Origin: Laceyella sacchari
GTDB taxonomy: Bacteria > Bacillota > Bacilli > Thermoactinomycetales > Thermoactinomycetaceae
Assembly: GCF_004343255.1 (NCBI RefSeq)
Contig: NZ_SMDD01000002.1
Span: 372,001-436,000 of the forward strand
Direction of reading: 5' to 3'
DNA length: 64,000 nt
Shown here: positions 1-9,502 of the stretch, piece by piece
Layout of the letters: each line of letters begins with the position of its first letter
Numbering within the stretch: position 1 is the first letter of the stretch
Notes under the pieces: generated by a model
What the model was told of the DNA's origin: nothing
Databases searched by the model: none
Seen by the model: only the letters and a program-made list of their open reading frames with translations
Made by a program: the position numbers and the translations under genes

Positions 1-179
1 ATTTCTTGTTTATATTTATTGATTTCTTCGGTATATTTGCTTTTGCTTTCCAACAACTCTCCCTTTTTCTCGCGTTGCTGTTGCACTTGCTCTCGCGTAA
101 TCTCCGCTCCCGCTTGTAGCGGCATGGCGGTCGCAATGAGAGAAGTCGTGAGCGCCACTGCAACCAGCTTTTTCCTCAT
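1..179 (-). CDS. Secreted coiled-coil protein, N-terminal fragment (CwlO/PcsB-like)
   Basis: Only the first 59 codons are inside the window; the gene runs off the left edge. The ATG at 179 follows a GAGGGGG Shine-Dalgarno. The start has a typical Sec signal peptide (MRKK, a hydrophobic core, then AGA before a probable cleavage). It is followed at once by a Gln/Lys/Glu-rich coiled coil. That architecture is the N-terminus of CwlO/PcsB-type peptidoglycan hydrolases, which FtsEX controls in other Firmicutes. The gene lies downstream of ftsEX and two other coiled-coil hydrolases on the same strand. The catalytic end is not visible, so the enzymatic class is inference. Confidence 0.6.
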   Translation of the reverse strand, partial: MRKKLVAVALTTSLIATAMPLQAGAEITREQVQQQREKKGELLESKSKYTEEINKYKQE

Positions 180-330
180 TTGTTTGTAGCCCCCTCAGTT
201 ATTGCTCTATTCATCATTTCCCCGTCAAGGTTTGGACAAATTTGCCCTGTAAACGGCAAGTCGATCTAACCATTCCTCGTGGGAATCATTAGATCGACCG
301 CCAACCCTTTATCTTATCACTCTTCACCCG

Positions 331-1389
331 TCAATAATACTTCATCGGATTAACAGGTGTGCCGTTTTTGTGCGTTTCAAAATGCAAATGCGGTCCAGTG
401 GAACGGCCATTGTTCCCAACTGAAGCGATCCGTTGCCCTTTCCGCACCCGTTCACCTACGCTAACGGTCACGGTGCTGGGATACATATGGGCATATAAGG
501 TTTTCAATCCGTTGCCGTGATCGATCACCACATAATATCCATAGCCGCCGGGATCAGATTTGGTCAGCACCACTTCGCCATTGTCCGCCGCCAAAATCGG
601 AGAGCCGATGCTGTTACCGATATCGATCCCCTCATGCATACGCCCGCTCCGATAACCGAAGGGCGAAGTAACAGTGCCACCCGGTTGCGGCCAAGCCAAC
701 TTGCCCGTGCCGTAGCTGGTGCCGGACGCCTTGGCCGCGCGAACAGCGCGGTTTTTGCGTTCTATCGCTTCTTTGGTCACTGCTTCGTCGTGTTTCAGCT
801 GTTTCAGCTTAGATGCGTGCTGATTGTACACGGCGGTGTAATTGGCCAATTCCGCCTGGGCCTTCTTGAGATAAGGCTCTTTCTCTTTTTTCTTTTGCTC
901 AATGGTCTGAATTTGCTTCTCTATGTCGCTCTGCACTTTTTTATAACCGTCCAACACGTTTTTTTCCCGTTTCAGCACGATACGCACCAACTCGAACCGG
1001 GCCAAGAAATCGTTAAAGCTGTCTGCGTTCAGCATGAATGCAAGGTAATGGGATTGACCCTGCTGGTACATCCGCGCAACAACCGTGTTGAACTTTTCCT
1101 GCTTTTGCTTCAATTCCTGCTGGCTCTTCTGAAGATCTGCTTTGTGTTTCGCTATCTGGTCGTCAATCGAACCGATTTCCTTTTCAATTTGGTCCACTTT
1201 CTCTTTGGCCGCACTTAATTCCGATTGGGCGGCATCCACTTTTTTCTCCGCTTGCTGCTTTTCTTGTTGAATCTGTTTCAGCTTGTTCGCGTCTGACGTG
1301 GTGCCTTCCGCCCAGACCCCGGAAGGCCAAATCGCTTGGAAAATCAAGGTGGCCACCGCCAGGGGACCGATCCCCAAAGATCGTATCAT
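331..1389 (-). CDS. Coiled-coil M23 family murein endopeptidase
   Basis: 352 aa. A signal peptide (about 1-27) precedes a long Lys/Glu/Gln coiled coil (about 30-215) and a C-terminal M23/LytM domain (about 230-352). The Zn-binding HEGID and HLHF motifs are intact, so an active Gly-Gly or D,D-type endopeptidase is expected, in the EnvC/NlpD-like arrangement of coil plus LytM. It ends in NPMKYY, as its upstream neighbour ends in DPMKYFR, and the two are clearly paralogues. The ATG follows GGGGAG. It is third in the ftsE-ftsX-M23-M23 run. FtsX acts through a coiled-coil hydrolase in B. subtilis, S. pneumoniae and E. coli, so this protein is a candidate FtsEX effector at the cell envelope. Confidence 0.9.
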   Translation of the reverse strand: MIRSLGIGPLAVATLIFQAIWPSGVWAEGTTSDANKLKQIQQEKQQAEKKVDAAQSELSAAKEKVDQIEKEIGSIDDQIAKHKADLQKSQQELKQKQEKFNTVVARMYQQGQSHYLAFMLNADSFNDFLARFELVRIVLKREKNVLDGYKKVQSDIEKQIQTIEQKKKEKEPYLKKAQAELANYTAVYNQHASKLKQLKHDEAVTKEAIERKNRAVRAAKASGTSYGTGKLAWPQPGGTVTSPFGYRSGRMHEGIDIGNSIGSPILAADNGEVVLTKSDPGGYGYYVVIDHGNGLKTLYAHMYPSTVTVSVGERVRKGQRIASVGNNGRSTGPHLHFETHKNGTPVNPMKYY

Positions 1390-1422
1390 ATCCCGATGCT
1401 CCCCTCCTTTGTCGCTCTCCCT

Positions 1423-2574
1423 TTAGCGGAAATACTTCATTGGATCGACAGGGTTGCTATGCTCATGCACTTCAAAATGCAAGTGCGGGCCGGTCGACCA
1501 GCCGTTGCTGCCCACAGCCGCAATTTCTTGCCCTTGCTTCACCTGATCGCCCACTCGCACTTTGACAGTGCTAGCGTACATGTGCGCATACAGCGTGGAC
1601 AGTCCGTTGCCGTGGTAAATCACCACAATGTAGCCATATCCGTTGGAAGGGCGGGCCGCAATCACCTCACCAGGTGCCGCAGCCATGATCGGGGTGCCCA
1701 TCGGAGCTCCGATGTCAATGCCCTCATGCATGCGGGTTGTTTGCCGAATCGGATGATAACGCGAGCCAAAAGGAGAAGTAAGCACTCCCCCGCGAACCGG
1801 CCACAACAGGCCATCTTTGGCGTGCGTGTTGGCCGATACGTATTGCCGCTGTTCGCGCTTTTTGGCCTGGCGTTCGGCATCGGCCACCAAACGGTTTAAC
1901 TCGCGTTTGGCCGCTTGGTTTTTCTCTTCCAACTCTTGCAAGCTGGAATCGATCGATGCAATCAATTCCTTATGTTCATCCATTCGGGCCAGCAATTCAT
2001 CATACGACCGTTTAACTTCTTGATTCTGCACTTCCAGCCGTTTATGCTCTCGATTCAAGGCGGCTTGGACTTGGCTCCGTCTGCGCCGCTCTTGATTGTA
2101 CTTGTTCAGCAATTGGCGATCGGAGCGGTTGATCATCGTGATCATATCAATCCGCTCCAGGAAATCACCGAATGATGCGGACTTTAACAGCATCTCCAGA
2201 TAAAACATGTTCCCCTGCAAATAGACGGTACGTAGGCGATTTTGGTAGGTTTGCCGCTTCTGACTCATCAATTGTTCAATCTCGTCTAGCTGTCGCTGGC
2301 CTTCTTTGATCCGTTCTTCGGTCTCAAACGATTGTTGCTCCAGCCGGTTCAGTTCTTTCTCTTTCGCGTCGATTTCAGCCAAAATCGCCTGTTCGTCTTG
2401 CTTGGCCAACTGCTTCTTTTTCTCTAATTTCTGGATCTCCTTGTCATTCTTCTTGATGTCTTGTCTACGCTGTTCAATGCTTGAGGAAGTGGGATTCGCC
2501 AAACCGATTCCCTGGGGCATTAAAGAAAAAACGAGTGCCACAAGCAAGGTTCCAACCAGGATTTTCCGTTTCAC
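1423..2574 (-). CDS. Coiled-coil M23 family murein endopeptidase (ftsX-proximal paralogue)
   Basis: 383 aa from a GTG at 2574. This start is chosen because AAGGAGG lies just upstream and gives a clean signal peptide beginning VKRKILVG; a longer ATG start at 2604 would sit within 7 bases of ftsX and add a charged tail. Layout: signal peptide, coiled coil (about 25-245), then a C-terminal LytM/M23 domain with HEGID and HLHF metal ligands. It begins 37 bases after ftsX and is probably co-transcribed. It is paralogous to the next gene downstream. In established systems FtsEX activates such coiled-coil hydrolases from the membrane; that this gene is the partner is inferred from position. Confidence 0.9.
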   Translation of the reverse strand: MKRKILVGTLLVALVFSLMPQGIGLANPTSSSIEQRRQDIKKNDKEIQKLEKKKQLAKQDEQAILAEIDAKEKELNRLEQQSFETEERIKEGQRQLDEIEQLMSQKRQTYQNRLRTVYLQGNMFYLEMLLKSASFGDFLERIDMITMINRSDRQLLNKYNQERRRRSQVQAALNREHKRLEVQNQEVKRSYDELLARMDEHKELIASIDSSLQELEEKNQAAKRELNRLVADAERQAKKREQRQYVSANTHAKDGLLWPVRGGVLTSPFGSRYHPIRQTTRMHEGIDIGAPMGTPIMAAAPGEVIAARPSNGYGYIVVIYHGNGLSTLYAHMYASTVKVRVGDQVKQGQEIAAVGSNGWSTGPHLHFEVHEHSNPVDPMKYFR

Positions 2575-2610
2575 GTTTCTCCTCCTTACGCCCGGTCGTC
2601 CCACTGACGG

Positions 2611-3510
2611 TCAGACCCTCAAGAAACGACGAACAGAGATCAAGCTTCCCGTGGTTCCAATCGCCGCGCCCAGCGCAAAGATGCTCAATGCCACATATGT
2701 CCCCAGCGACAACAGCGGCATCATTTTCAAAACGGAAGAAGCTTCCCCTGCGCCCAAGGTGGTGTAAGCTACTTGGTACAAGGTCAACACGATCACGGTA
2801 GGCACAATCGCGCCAACGATCCCGATAAATGCCCCTTCAATAAAGAACGGCCAACGGATGAACCAGTTGCTGGCTCCCACCAAACGCTGAATCTCGATTT
2901 CACGCTTCCGGGCGATGATCGTCAGCTTAATTGTGTTTGAAATCAAAAATGCGGCCAACACCGCCAAACCCAAACCGAATACCAACACAATGTTACGGGT
3001 GAAACTGGACAGGCTGACCAGCTTGTCCGTCACTTGGTCACCGGAAGTGGTTTCTGCTACCCCCCGGAGCCCTTTCACCTTCTCTTCAATCTGTTTAATG
3101 GTGTCAGGATTTTGCGGTTCGATTTCAATAACGTCCGGCAATGGGTTGTCCTTGTCGAAGCCTTCAAACAGCTTCTCGGCATCATCGTCACCCCAGTCGG
3201 CCTTGAACCGTCTCAATCCCTCTTCTTTGGGCACAAGCTTCGCCGTTTTCACACCACTGATCCCTTGGACCTGTTTCAGCAGCTCTTCTTGTCCCTGATT
3301 GGTGATCGATTCTTCCAGAGAAGCGCGAACCACCAATTGTTTGTTCAACTCTGTCACCATGTAACGCACGTTAAAAGCGAAAATCAAGAAGATACCAAAG
3401 ATGAACAACGTCACCGCCACGGCGCTGATCGCGGCAAAGCTCATCCAGGTATTCCGTTTCACGCCCCTGTAAGCTTCCCGCATGTGGCGAAATAAAGTCT
3501 CAATCTTCAT
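2611..3510 (-). CDS. ftsX: Cell-division ABC transporter permease FtsX
   Basis: 299 aa from the ATG at 3510, behind GGGAGGTGAG. The start overlaps the end of ftsE by 11 bases. It has the FtsX plan: an N-terminal cytoplasmic stretch, TM1 (about 25-45), an extracellular domain of about 120 residues, then three C-terminal TM helices. The segment TIIARKREIEIQRLVGAS between TM2 and TM3 is the family coupling region. FtsX does not transport; with FtsE it transmits ATP hydrolysis across the membrane to a peptidoglycan hydrolase. The next two genes encode such hydrolases. The same gene pair sits beyond cccB in B. subtilis. Confidence 0.95.
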   Translation of the reverse strand: MKIETLFRHMREAYRGVKRNTWMSFAAISAVAVTLFIFGIFLIFAFNVRYMVTELNKQLVVRASLEESITNQGQEELLKQVQGISGVKTAKLVPKEEGLRRFKADWGDDDAEKLFEGFDKDNPLPDVIEIEPQNPDTIKQIEEKVKGLRGVAETTSGDQVTDKLVSLSSFTRNIVLVFGLGLAVLAAFLISNTIKLTIIARKREIEIQRLVGASNWFIRWPFFIEGAFIGIVGAIVPTVIVLTLYQVAYTTLGAGEASSVLKMMPLLSLGTYVALSIFALGAAIGTTGSLISVRRFLRV

Positions 3511-4186
3511 AGCCGTACTCACCTCCCAACTCATCACGCACGATGACCCCTTGCTCGATAGCGATGACGCGTTGTCTCATCGTGTTCACGATCTCTTTAT
3601 TGTGCGTCGCCATCACAATGGTTGTACCGCGTTGGTTAATCTCTTCGAGCAGGTACATAATATCCCAGGAGTTCTCCGGGTCCAAGTTACCCGTGGGCTC
3701 GTCCGCAATGATGAAGCTGGGGTTGTTGACGATCGCCCGGGCAATCGCCACCCGTTGTTGCTCACCGCCGGACAATTGCGACGGCAACGCGTGCATCCGG
3801 TCGGACAATCCTACCAGCTCCAGCACTTCTTCCACGCGCGGTTTGATTTTACGGCGTGGCATTTCAATTGCTTCCATCGCAAACGCGACATTCTCAAATG
3901 CCGTCATATGCGGCAACAACTTAAAGTCTTGGAAGACGACGCCGATTTTGCGGCGAACATGGGGAATCTTCCAGTCACGAACCCTTTTGACATTGACGCC
4001 GTTGATCAATACGACGCCGTGTGTCGGCTTCTCTTCCCTGTACATCAGTTTGATGAAGCTACTTTTTCCCGCGCCACTCGGCCCCACAATATAGACAAAC
4101 TCGCCGTAGTCGATGCGCACATCGATGCCGCGGAGAGCTTCTACGCCATTGGGATAAACCTTCCACACATCATGCATTTCAATCAC
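3500..4186 (-). CDS. ftsE: Cell-division ATP-binding protein FtsE
   Basis: 228 aa from a GTG at 4186, giving M-I-E-M at the N-terminus as in B. subtilis FtsE and the same length; GGGGTGAG lies at the right distance. Walker A GPSGAGKS is at about 35-42, the signature LSGGEQQ at about 137 and Walker B IIADEPTGNLD at about 158. It is the ATPase of the FtsEX complex, associated with the inner face of the membrane. It is the first gene of the operon. Nothing in the 240 bases upstream is a convincing sigma-A promoter apart from a possible TATAAT at 4343-4348. Confidence 0.95.
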   Translation of the reverse strand: MIEMHDVWKVYPNGVEALRGIDVRIDYGEFVYIVGPSGAGKSSFIKLMYREEKPTHGVVLINGVNVKRVRDWKIPHVRRKIGVVFQDFKLLPHMTAFENVAFAMEAIEMPRRKIKPRVEEVLELVGLSDRMHALPSQLSGGEQQRVAIARAIVNNPSFIIADEPTGNLDPENSWDIMYLLEEINQRGTTIVMATHNKEIVNTMRQRVIAIEQGVIVRDELGGEYGYED

Positions 4187-4410
4187 GAAACTCACCCCAG
4201 GAACACATATTTTTCTCTTATTATTAGTCTCTCAATCTATTAAACTCCTGCATTGCTTAATAGTATCAAAAAATGAGAATACATTCATTAGGCATCCAAA
4301 AAAACTAGAAATCGCCTTATTTCCCCAGATAAACTCTTACTTATTATAACATCATCTATTAGGCAAGCCAGGTTAATATTTTTCAAAATCAAATTTTATT
4401 CAAAAAGCCA

Positions 4411-4442
4411 AAAAACCCCAGAACCTGTGTCATGGGGTTTTT
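4411..4442 (-). terminator. argH terminator
   Basis: A perfect 10-bp stem (AAAAACCCCA with TGGGGTTTTT) around a 12-base loop, ending in a T-run on the minus strand. The argH stop codon lies in the hairpin loop. It separates argGH from ftsEX. Confidence 0.85.
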
Positions 4443-5860
4443 GATGCTGTAAATTCCCAAATGCTGTTAATCCATTGGTTGATATTGTCATGTTTTTCCT
4501 TCTTTTGGCTTAGGGTGGACAACACTTGTTCTTTCGCCGTGCCTCCGGCGCTCCGACGTGCTTCCACTACTTGCTCACATCCCAGCCGCTCATACACGTC
4601 CTCTCCGATCAGCGGCGAAAATGATTGGCACTCGGACAAGGTGCAGTCAGCAAGCCCTTTCCCTTCGCGAATACAATGCAAGACCATTCGGCCGACCACT
4701 TCATGCGCCTGCCGAAAGGGCAATCCCCGCTCCACCAGGTAATCGGCCAGATCCGTAGCATTGGCGAACCCTTGCTCAGCGCTTTGCCGCATCCGCCGGG
4801 CGTTAACTTTCATCGTTTCCAATATCGGTGCCATCAGTTTGAGGCAACCGGTCAAGGTAGTGATTGTGTCGAACACGCCTTCCTTGTCTTCCTGCAAATC
4901 TTTGTTGTAAGTGAGCGGCAAAGCTTTAAGCGTAGTCAACAGACCTATCAGGTGTCCAAACACCCGGCCGGACTTTCCGCGGATCAACTCCGGAATATCG
5001 GGATTCTTCTTTTGCGGCATCATGCTGCTGCCGGTGCAAAACGCGTCATCCAATTCCACAAAATTAAATTCCTCGCTACTCCACAAGATCAATTCTTCAG
5101 CAAGCCGCGACAAATGCACCATGATAATCGACGCAATCGAGAGAAATTCAAGCAAATAGTCACGGTCACTCACCGCATCCATGCTGTTATCATAAATGCC
5201 GTCAAAGCCCAGCCGCTCAGCAACCCATTCCCGGTCGATGGGGAACGTGGTGCCCGCGATGGCCCCTGCCCCTAAGGGACAGAGATTGACGCGCTTGTAA
5301 CTGTCTATCAGTCGCTCCATATCCCGTTCAAACATGGAGGCGTAAGCGAGGAGATGGTGGCTGAACCGCACCGGTTGCGCCCGTTGCAAGTGTGTGTATC
5401 CCGGCAGGATGACGTCGATTTGCTGCGATGCCTGTTTGAGTAGCACGCCATGGAGCTCATGGATTAAGCGGACCAATTCCACTGTCTGCATGCGAATATA
5501 CAGATGCATATCCAATGCCACTTGGTCATTGCGGCTCCGCCCCGTGTGCAACTTCCCGCCCACCGGTCCAATCTCGTCCGTCAGCATTTTTTCGATGTTC
5601 ATATGAATATCTTCTTGCTCGATGGTGAATACGCAACGGCCTTCCCGCACCTTTGCCAAGATCTGCTTCAACCCCTGCTCGATCTGAGCCACTTCATCGG
5701 AGGACAAAATTCCGCATTTCCCCAACATCGCCACATGAGCCAAGCTTCCTTGGATGTCGACTTCCGCCAACACTTGATCGAAAGCGATGGAGGCGTTAAA
5801 TTCCTCCACCCACCGATGCGTCGACTTGGCGAATCTTCCGCTCCACAGTTTGCTGCTCAT
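4430..5860 (-). CDS. argH: Argininosuccinate lyase
   Basis: 476 aa from the ATG at 5860 ([10 protein letters not shown]), with GAGGGGAGGGC as ribosome binding site. An upstream in-frame start at 5986 would add 42 residues that belong to argG in another frame. It carries the fumarase/aspartase superfamily signature [12 protein letters not shown] and the conserved TGRSRNDQ segment. It cleaves argininosuccinate to arginine and fumarate, the last step of arginine synthesis. It is co-transcribed with argG, whose 3' end overlaps it by 65 bases. Confidence 0.96.
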   Translation of the reverse strand: MSSKLWSGRFAKSTHRWVEEFNASIAFDQVLAEVDIQGSLAHVAMLGKCGILSSDEVAQIEQGLKQILAKVREGRCVFTIEQEDIHMNIEKMLTDEIGPVGGKLHTGRSRNDQVALDMHLYIRMQTVELVRLIHELHGVLLKQASQQIDVILPGYTHLQRAQPVRFSHHLLAYASMFERDMERLIDSYKRVNLCPLGAGAIAGTTFPIDREWVAERLGFDGIYDNSMDAVSDRDYLLEFLSIASIIMVHLSRLAEELILWSSEEFNFVELDDAFCTGSSMMPQKKNPDIPELIRGKSGRVFGHLIGLLTTLKALPLTYNKDLQEDKEGVFDTITTLTGCLKLMAPILETMKVNARRMRQSAEQGFANATDLADYLVERGLPFRQAHEVVGRMVLHCIREGKGLADCTLSECQSFSPLIGEDVYERLGCEQVVEARRSAGGTAKEQVLSTLSQKKEKHDNINQWINSIWEFTASKTP

Positions 5861-7061
5861 GAGTGCCCTCCCCTCTATGCACGCTTGCATAAATATTCGT
5901 TGGTAAACCCCACAGCTTAATGAAACCCACGGCAGCTGTATGGTCAAACAGATCATCCTTGGAGTAAGTTGCCAGCTTCTCATCATACAGCGAGCTGGGG
6001 CTGGTGCGTCCGAGAACAGTTACCTGACCCTTGAACAGCGCAAGGCGCACTTTTCCGTTGACATGCTGTTGCGTCTCTTCGATGAACGCATCAAGCGCCT
6101 GCTTGAGCGGTGAAAACCACAGCCCGTCATATGTCAATTCAGACCACTTTTGCTCTACAATCGGCTTAAAGCGGGTGATATCCCGGGTGTGGGTGAGGAA
6201 TTCCAACTCTTTGTGGGCGGTCAACAAAGTGATCGTAGCCGGGCATTCATATACTTCACGGGATTTGATTCCCACCAAGCGGTTTTCCACATGGTCGATC
6301 CGTCCCACCCCATGCGCGCCGGCCAATTGGTTCAACTTGGCAATCATCTCATGGAAAGGCATCGCCACGCCGTTCAGCTCCGTCGGCACCCCTTTTTCAA
6401 AGGTGAGTTCGATCACAGCAGGTTCATCCGGCGTGTCGGCGAGCGCCTTCGTCCACTCAAATGCCGCTTCTGGAGGCGCGTTCCACGGATCTTCCAACAC
6501 TCCGCATTCACAGCTGCGTCCCCATAAGTTCTGGTCAACGCTAAATGGATTGTCTAAGTTGGCCGACACAGGAATGTTATGGCGCTCGGCGTACGCGATT
6601 TCCTCATCACGGGACATGCCCCACTCCCGCACGGGCGCGATCACCTGCAAGTTGGGATTCAACGCGGCAACGGCTACATCGAAGCGGACTTGGTCATTCC
6701 CTTTGCCGGTACAACCATGCGCAACAGCGACGGCGCCACGTGCTTCTGCCACTTCCACCAGCTTCTCCGCGATCAAGGGACGAGACAGCGCCGTTGCCAG
6801 CGGGTATTTCCCCTCGTACATCGCGTTAGCTTTTAAGGCCGGCTTCAAGAAACGCTCGGCAAATTCTTCCCGCACATCCAACACGATGGACTCAATGGCA
6901 CCAACCTTGAGCGCCTTTTCCCGGACAAACGACAAATCCTTGCCTTCCCCTACATCGAGCGCCACCGTAATCACATCATATCCATACGTTTCCCCAAGCC
7001 ATTTGATAGCTACCGATGTATCTAAACCGCCTGAATAGGCCAATACCACTTTTGGTTTCAT
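5796..7061 (-). CDS. argG: Argininosuccinate synthase
   Basis: 421 aa. The N-terminal PP-loop AYSGGLDTS (about 8-16) binds ATP; the [13 protein letters not shown] segment contacts citrulline and aspartate. It condenses citrulline and aspartate. The start follows AAAAGGAGAGG. The protein is about 20 residues longer at the C-terminus than usual: after the family end near [13 protein letters not shown] it reads on through the argH ribosome binding site and 65 bases of argH. The tandem ArgR-type boxes just upstream imply repression by arginine. Confidence 0.96.
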   Translation of the reverse strand: MKPKVVLAYSGGLDTSVAIKWLGETYGYDVITVALDVGEGKDLSFVREKALKVGAIESIVLDVREEFAERFLKPALKANAMYEGKYPLATALSRPLIAEKLVEVAEARGAVAVAHGCTGKGNDQVRFDVAVAALNPNLQVIAPVREWGMSRDEEIAYAERHNIPVSANLDNPFSVDQNLWGRSCECGVLEDPWNAPPEAAFEWTKALADTPDEPAVIELTFEKGVPTELNGVAMPFHEMIAKLNQLAGAHGVGRIDHVENRLVGIKSREVYECPATITLLTAHKELEFLTHTRDITRFKPIVEQKWSELTYDGLWFSPLKQALDAFIEETQQHVNGKVRLALFKGQVTVLGRTSPSSLYDEKLATYSKDDLFDHTAAVGFIKLWGLPTNIYASVHRGEGTHEQQTVERKIRQVDASVGGGI

Positions 7062-7075
7062 TCGTGCCCTCTCCT

Positions 7076-7129
7076 TTTATAAAAATTCATTATCATGAAT
7101 TATTATACATATCATGCGTAAAAAGTCCA
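7076..7129 (-). promoter_or_regulatory. argGH promoter with tandem ArgR (AhrC) boxes
   Basis: On the minus strand, -10 TATAAT (7102-7107) and a weaker -35 TGGACT (7124-7129) with a 16-bp spacer. One ARG-box-like sequence, TGTATAATAATTCA (7096-7109), covers the -10; a second, TGAATTTTTATAAA, lies at 7076-7089. Centres are 20 bp apart. The boxes fit the ArgR consensus TGNATWWWWATNCA. The same geometry recurs at argC and at the amino acid transporter in this window. Confidence 0.7.
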
Positions 7130-7584
7130 CCCATGCCTCCCGATGGTAAACATTGGCCGAGATGAAAAAACCGGCGCCATACAAGGTGGAGCCGCCAAAA
7201 TAAAAAAATTTACAATGGATAAAGCGTGTATAATTAAACGCTTGTTTATGCAGAGGCGTGGTTGCAAACGATATTGACACGCCCTGGCCCACATCAACGC
7301 CAAAAGGGCCTTTCGCATCGGGATCATCCGCGCAGCTCCACAACTTCGGCCAGATGATAACGACCATGATAGCAACAATTTTTATGTCAATCTGACGAAA
7401 CTTCCCGGTCATCCTTTCCGTTATGCACCGCTGAATATTATCATTAGCTATACGTTCTATTTCTTTGGTAAATCATATAACTCGTATCCAGCCTCATTTC
7501 ATTGCAGAACACTGATAAACAAGGGTTATAATTTCACTCTTGCTTCTCGTTACAAACCATCCATACCCGACAGGGGGGACTCGC
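7130..7584. other. Intergenic region between divergent argG and corA
   Basis: About 450 bases with no gene I can support. A TATAAT at 7527-7532 on the plus strand, with a poor TTGCAG 19 bases before it, may be the corA promoter. A minus-strand reading frame here (7112-7412) lacks a ribosome binding site and known motifs. Confidence 0.4.
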
Positions 7585-8544
7585 ATGATCCGCACATTGG
7601 CATACACCCAAGAAGGCCGCATAATTGAAAACCTGCCGATCGAGGAAGTGCAGGCCCTTGATCCCGCTTGGTATTGGATCGACTTTCACGCCCCAACCAT
7701 GCAGGAAGCCACTTACCTGGAAAAGTTGGGTTTTCACCCGTTGGCGATCAAAGATTGCCTCCATTATCTGCAACGCCCCAAGTTCGATTACTATGACACC
7801 TATACTTTTTATGTGTTGCAAGTCTTGAACAACAAAACGTGGAAGCCGGAAGAGATTGACCTTTTTGCCAGTCACCGCTACATCGTCACCTTCCACTACC
7901 AAGCGCATGAGGAAATCGACGAGGTCTGGGAACGGGTCAAAACCGACGCCGCGATCCAATCCAAAGGGACTCCCTTCATCATGGTGAAAATCATCGACAA
8001 AATCGTCGATTACTATTTTCCCATCGCCCAAGGGTTGGAAGACCAAATCACCGTATTGGAAGAGAAAACGCGCAGGCCGCACGCGAGGCTACACACCTTG
8101 ATGAGAGAAGTGTTTAAAATTCGCGGCGAACTGTTGGCATTGCGCCACACCATCTGGCCCATGCGCGACCTTTTGTACCGCATCCTCAATTCAGAGCGCC
8201 TAAATCTTTCAATTGAAGAGCGTCGCCAGTACAAATCCATCCACGACCATCTGGAACGGCTTAGCCAGATGGTGGAATCAAGCCGGGATATGACAGCCGA
8301 CATCCGCGACAATTATCTTTCGCTCAATTCCTACCGGATGAATTCCATAATGATGACCCTCACCGTCATCACGGTAATCTTCATGCCGCTGACGTTTATC
8401 GCTGGCATCTACGGCATGAACTTCGAGCATATGCCGGAATTGAAATGGCGTTACGGTTATTTCTTCGTACTGGGCCTGATGGGTTTTATCGGCGTCGCCA
8501 TGTATAAGTGGTTCCGCAAGAAAGGCTGGTTTGAAAAGGAGTAG
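7585..8544 (+). CDS. corA: CorA family magnesium/cobalt transporter
   Basis: 319 aa from the ATG at 7585 behind AGGGGGG; this is the usual length. It has a large N-terminal cytoplasmic domain and two C-terminal TM helices. The signature GMN (277-279) ends TM1 in the context YGMNFEHMPE, where family members have an acidic loop. CorA forms a pentameric Mg2+ (Co2+, Ni2+) channel in the plasma membrane. The next gene starts 7 bases downstream, so the two are probably co-transcribed. Confidence 0.93.
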   Translation: MIRTLAYTQEGRIIENLPIEEVQALDPAWYWIDFHAPTMQEATYLEKLGFHPLAIKDCLHYLQRPKFDYYDTYTFYVLQVLNNKTWKPEEIDLFASHRYIVTFHYQAHEEIDEVWERVKTDAAIQSKGTPFIMVKIIDKIVDYYFPIAQGLEDQITVLEEKTRRPHARLHTLMREVFKIRGELLALRHTIWPMRDLLYRILNSERLNLSIEERRQYKSIHDHLERLSQMVESSRDMTADIRDNYLSLNSYRMNSIMMTLTVITVIFMPLTFIAGIYGMNFEHMPELKWRYGYFFVLGLMGFIGVAMYKWFRKKGWFEKE

Positions 8545-8551
8545 TCAGCCC

Positions 8552-9430
8552 ATGCAATCGTCAATCAAATCACTGACCGCAATCATTTCTTTATGTCTGG
8601 CAACAACCGCGTGCTCCGGAACCCAGGTCACTACCGATCACTCCCAAGCACGCCCCACTACCCAATCGACTGCCGCTCCAACCGCAAAGCCATCGACCAA
8701 CACAGCCGCATTGCCCTCAGTAGAGGAGATCAAACAGCGGGTGCAAACCAAATTTGAAGGCCAAAAGCCCCAAAAATGGGGAGAACACCTTCCCGGCGTC
8801 ATCGATCGCCTACCCACCCAAGAAAAACTGATCGCCCTGACTTTCGACGCCTGTGGCGGACAGCACGGTAGCGGCTATGATGCATCGCTGATCCAATACT
8901 TGGAGCGCGAACAAATTCCGGCCACGCTCTTTATCAACAGCCGCTGGATTGAACGCAATAAACAGATTTTCTTGCGCTTGGCGCGGCAGCCGCTGTTTGA
9001 AATCGAAAACCACGGCACGGTTCACCGCCCCCTTTCCGTCAATGGGCGCGCCGTCTACGGCATCCGCGGCACGGCAAACGTGAACGAAGCGTTGGAAGAA
9101 GTGCTGGGCAATGACCGCAAAATCATGGAGTTGACCGGAAAGAAGCCAAAGTTTTTCCGTTCAGGTACCGCCTATTATGATGATGTTGCGGTCAAAATCA
9201 TCCATGAAACGGGGGAACGCCCCGTCAACTTCGATATAATCGGCGATGCGGGTGCCACCTTCTCCGCTCGCCAAGTGAAACAAGCTTTGCTTACAGCTAA
9301 GCCCGGCTCCATCGTCATCCTCCATTTCAATCAGCCGCAAGGAGAGACCGCTGAAGGGTTGAAACAGGCGATCCCTCTGCTGCGAAAACAAGGATACCGC
9401 TTTGTAAAGCTGGAGGATGTGTTGAAATGA
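8552..9430 (+). CDS. Lipoprotein polysaccharide deacetylase (NodB fold)
   Basis: 292 aa from the ATG at 8552, behind AAAAGGAG; a TTG 21 bases earlier is less likely. A lipobox (ATTAC, Cys21) marks a lipid-anchored exported protein, followed by a Thr/Pro/Ser-rich linker. The NodB domain starts near 90. The metal-binding Asp is in TFDACGG (about 97-103) and the two histidines are in HGTVH (154-158). The aspartate pair usual at motif 1 (TFDDG) is altered to DA, so activity is not certain. The likely substrate is peptidoglycan or another cell-wall glycan; the exact target is unknown. Confidence 0.82.
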   Translation: MQSSIKSLTAIISLCLATTACSGTQVTTDHSQARPTTQSTAAPTAKPSTNTAALPSVEEIKQRVQTKFEGQKPQKWGEHLPGVIDRLPTQEKLIALTFDACGGQHGSGYDASLIQYLEREQIPATLFINSRWIERNKQIFLRLARQPLFEIENHGTVHRPLSVNGRAVYGIRGTANVNEALEEVLGNDRKIMELTGKKPKFFRSGTAYYDDVAVKIIHETGERPVNFDIIGDAGATFSARQVKQALLTAKPGSIVILHFNQPQGETAEGLKQAIPLLRKQGYRFVKLEDVLK

Positions 9431-9434
9431 AAAA

Positions 9435-9462
9435 GGCATGGATCTTTTGATCCATGCCTTCG
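9435..9462 (-). terminator. Terminator between converging genes
   Basis: A 12-bp perfect stem, AAGGCATGGATC, with a TTTT loop. The T-run is on the minus strand, so it mainly ends the DUF350 operon. It may also end the deacetylase transcript. Confidence 0.75.
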
Positions 9463-9502
9463 TTTGTTCACATTGGAGCCAGAACCAATACTCCCTCGCC
9501 CC

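Noticed and set aside
517-1218. Long plus-strand frame opposite the M23 gene
   Set aside because: It is the antisense of a well-supported coiled-coil/M23 gene and reads as low-quality protein.
7112-7412. Minus-strand reading frames upstream of argG
   Set aside because: No ribosome binding site, no recognisable motif, and the region holds the argG promoter and ArgR boxes.
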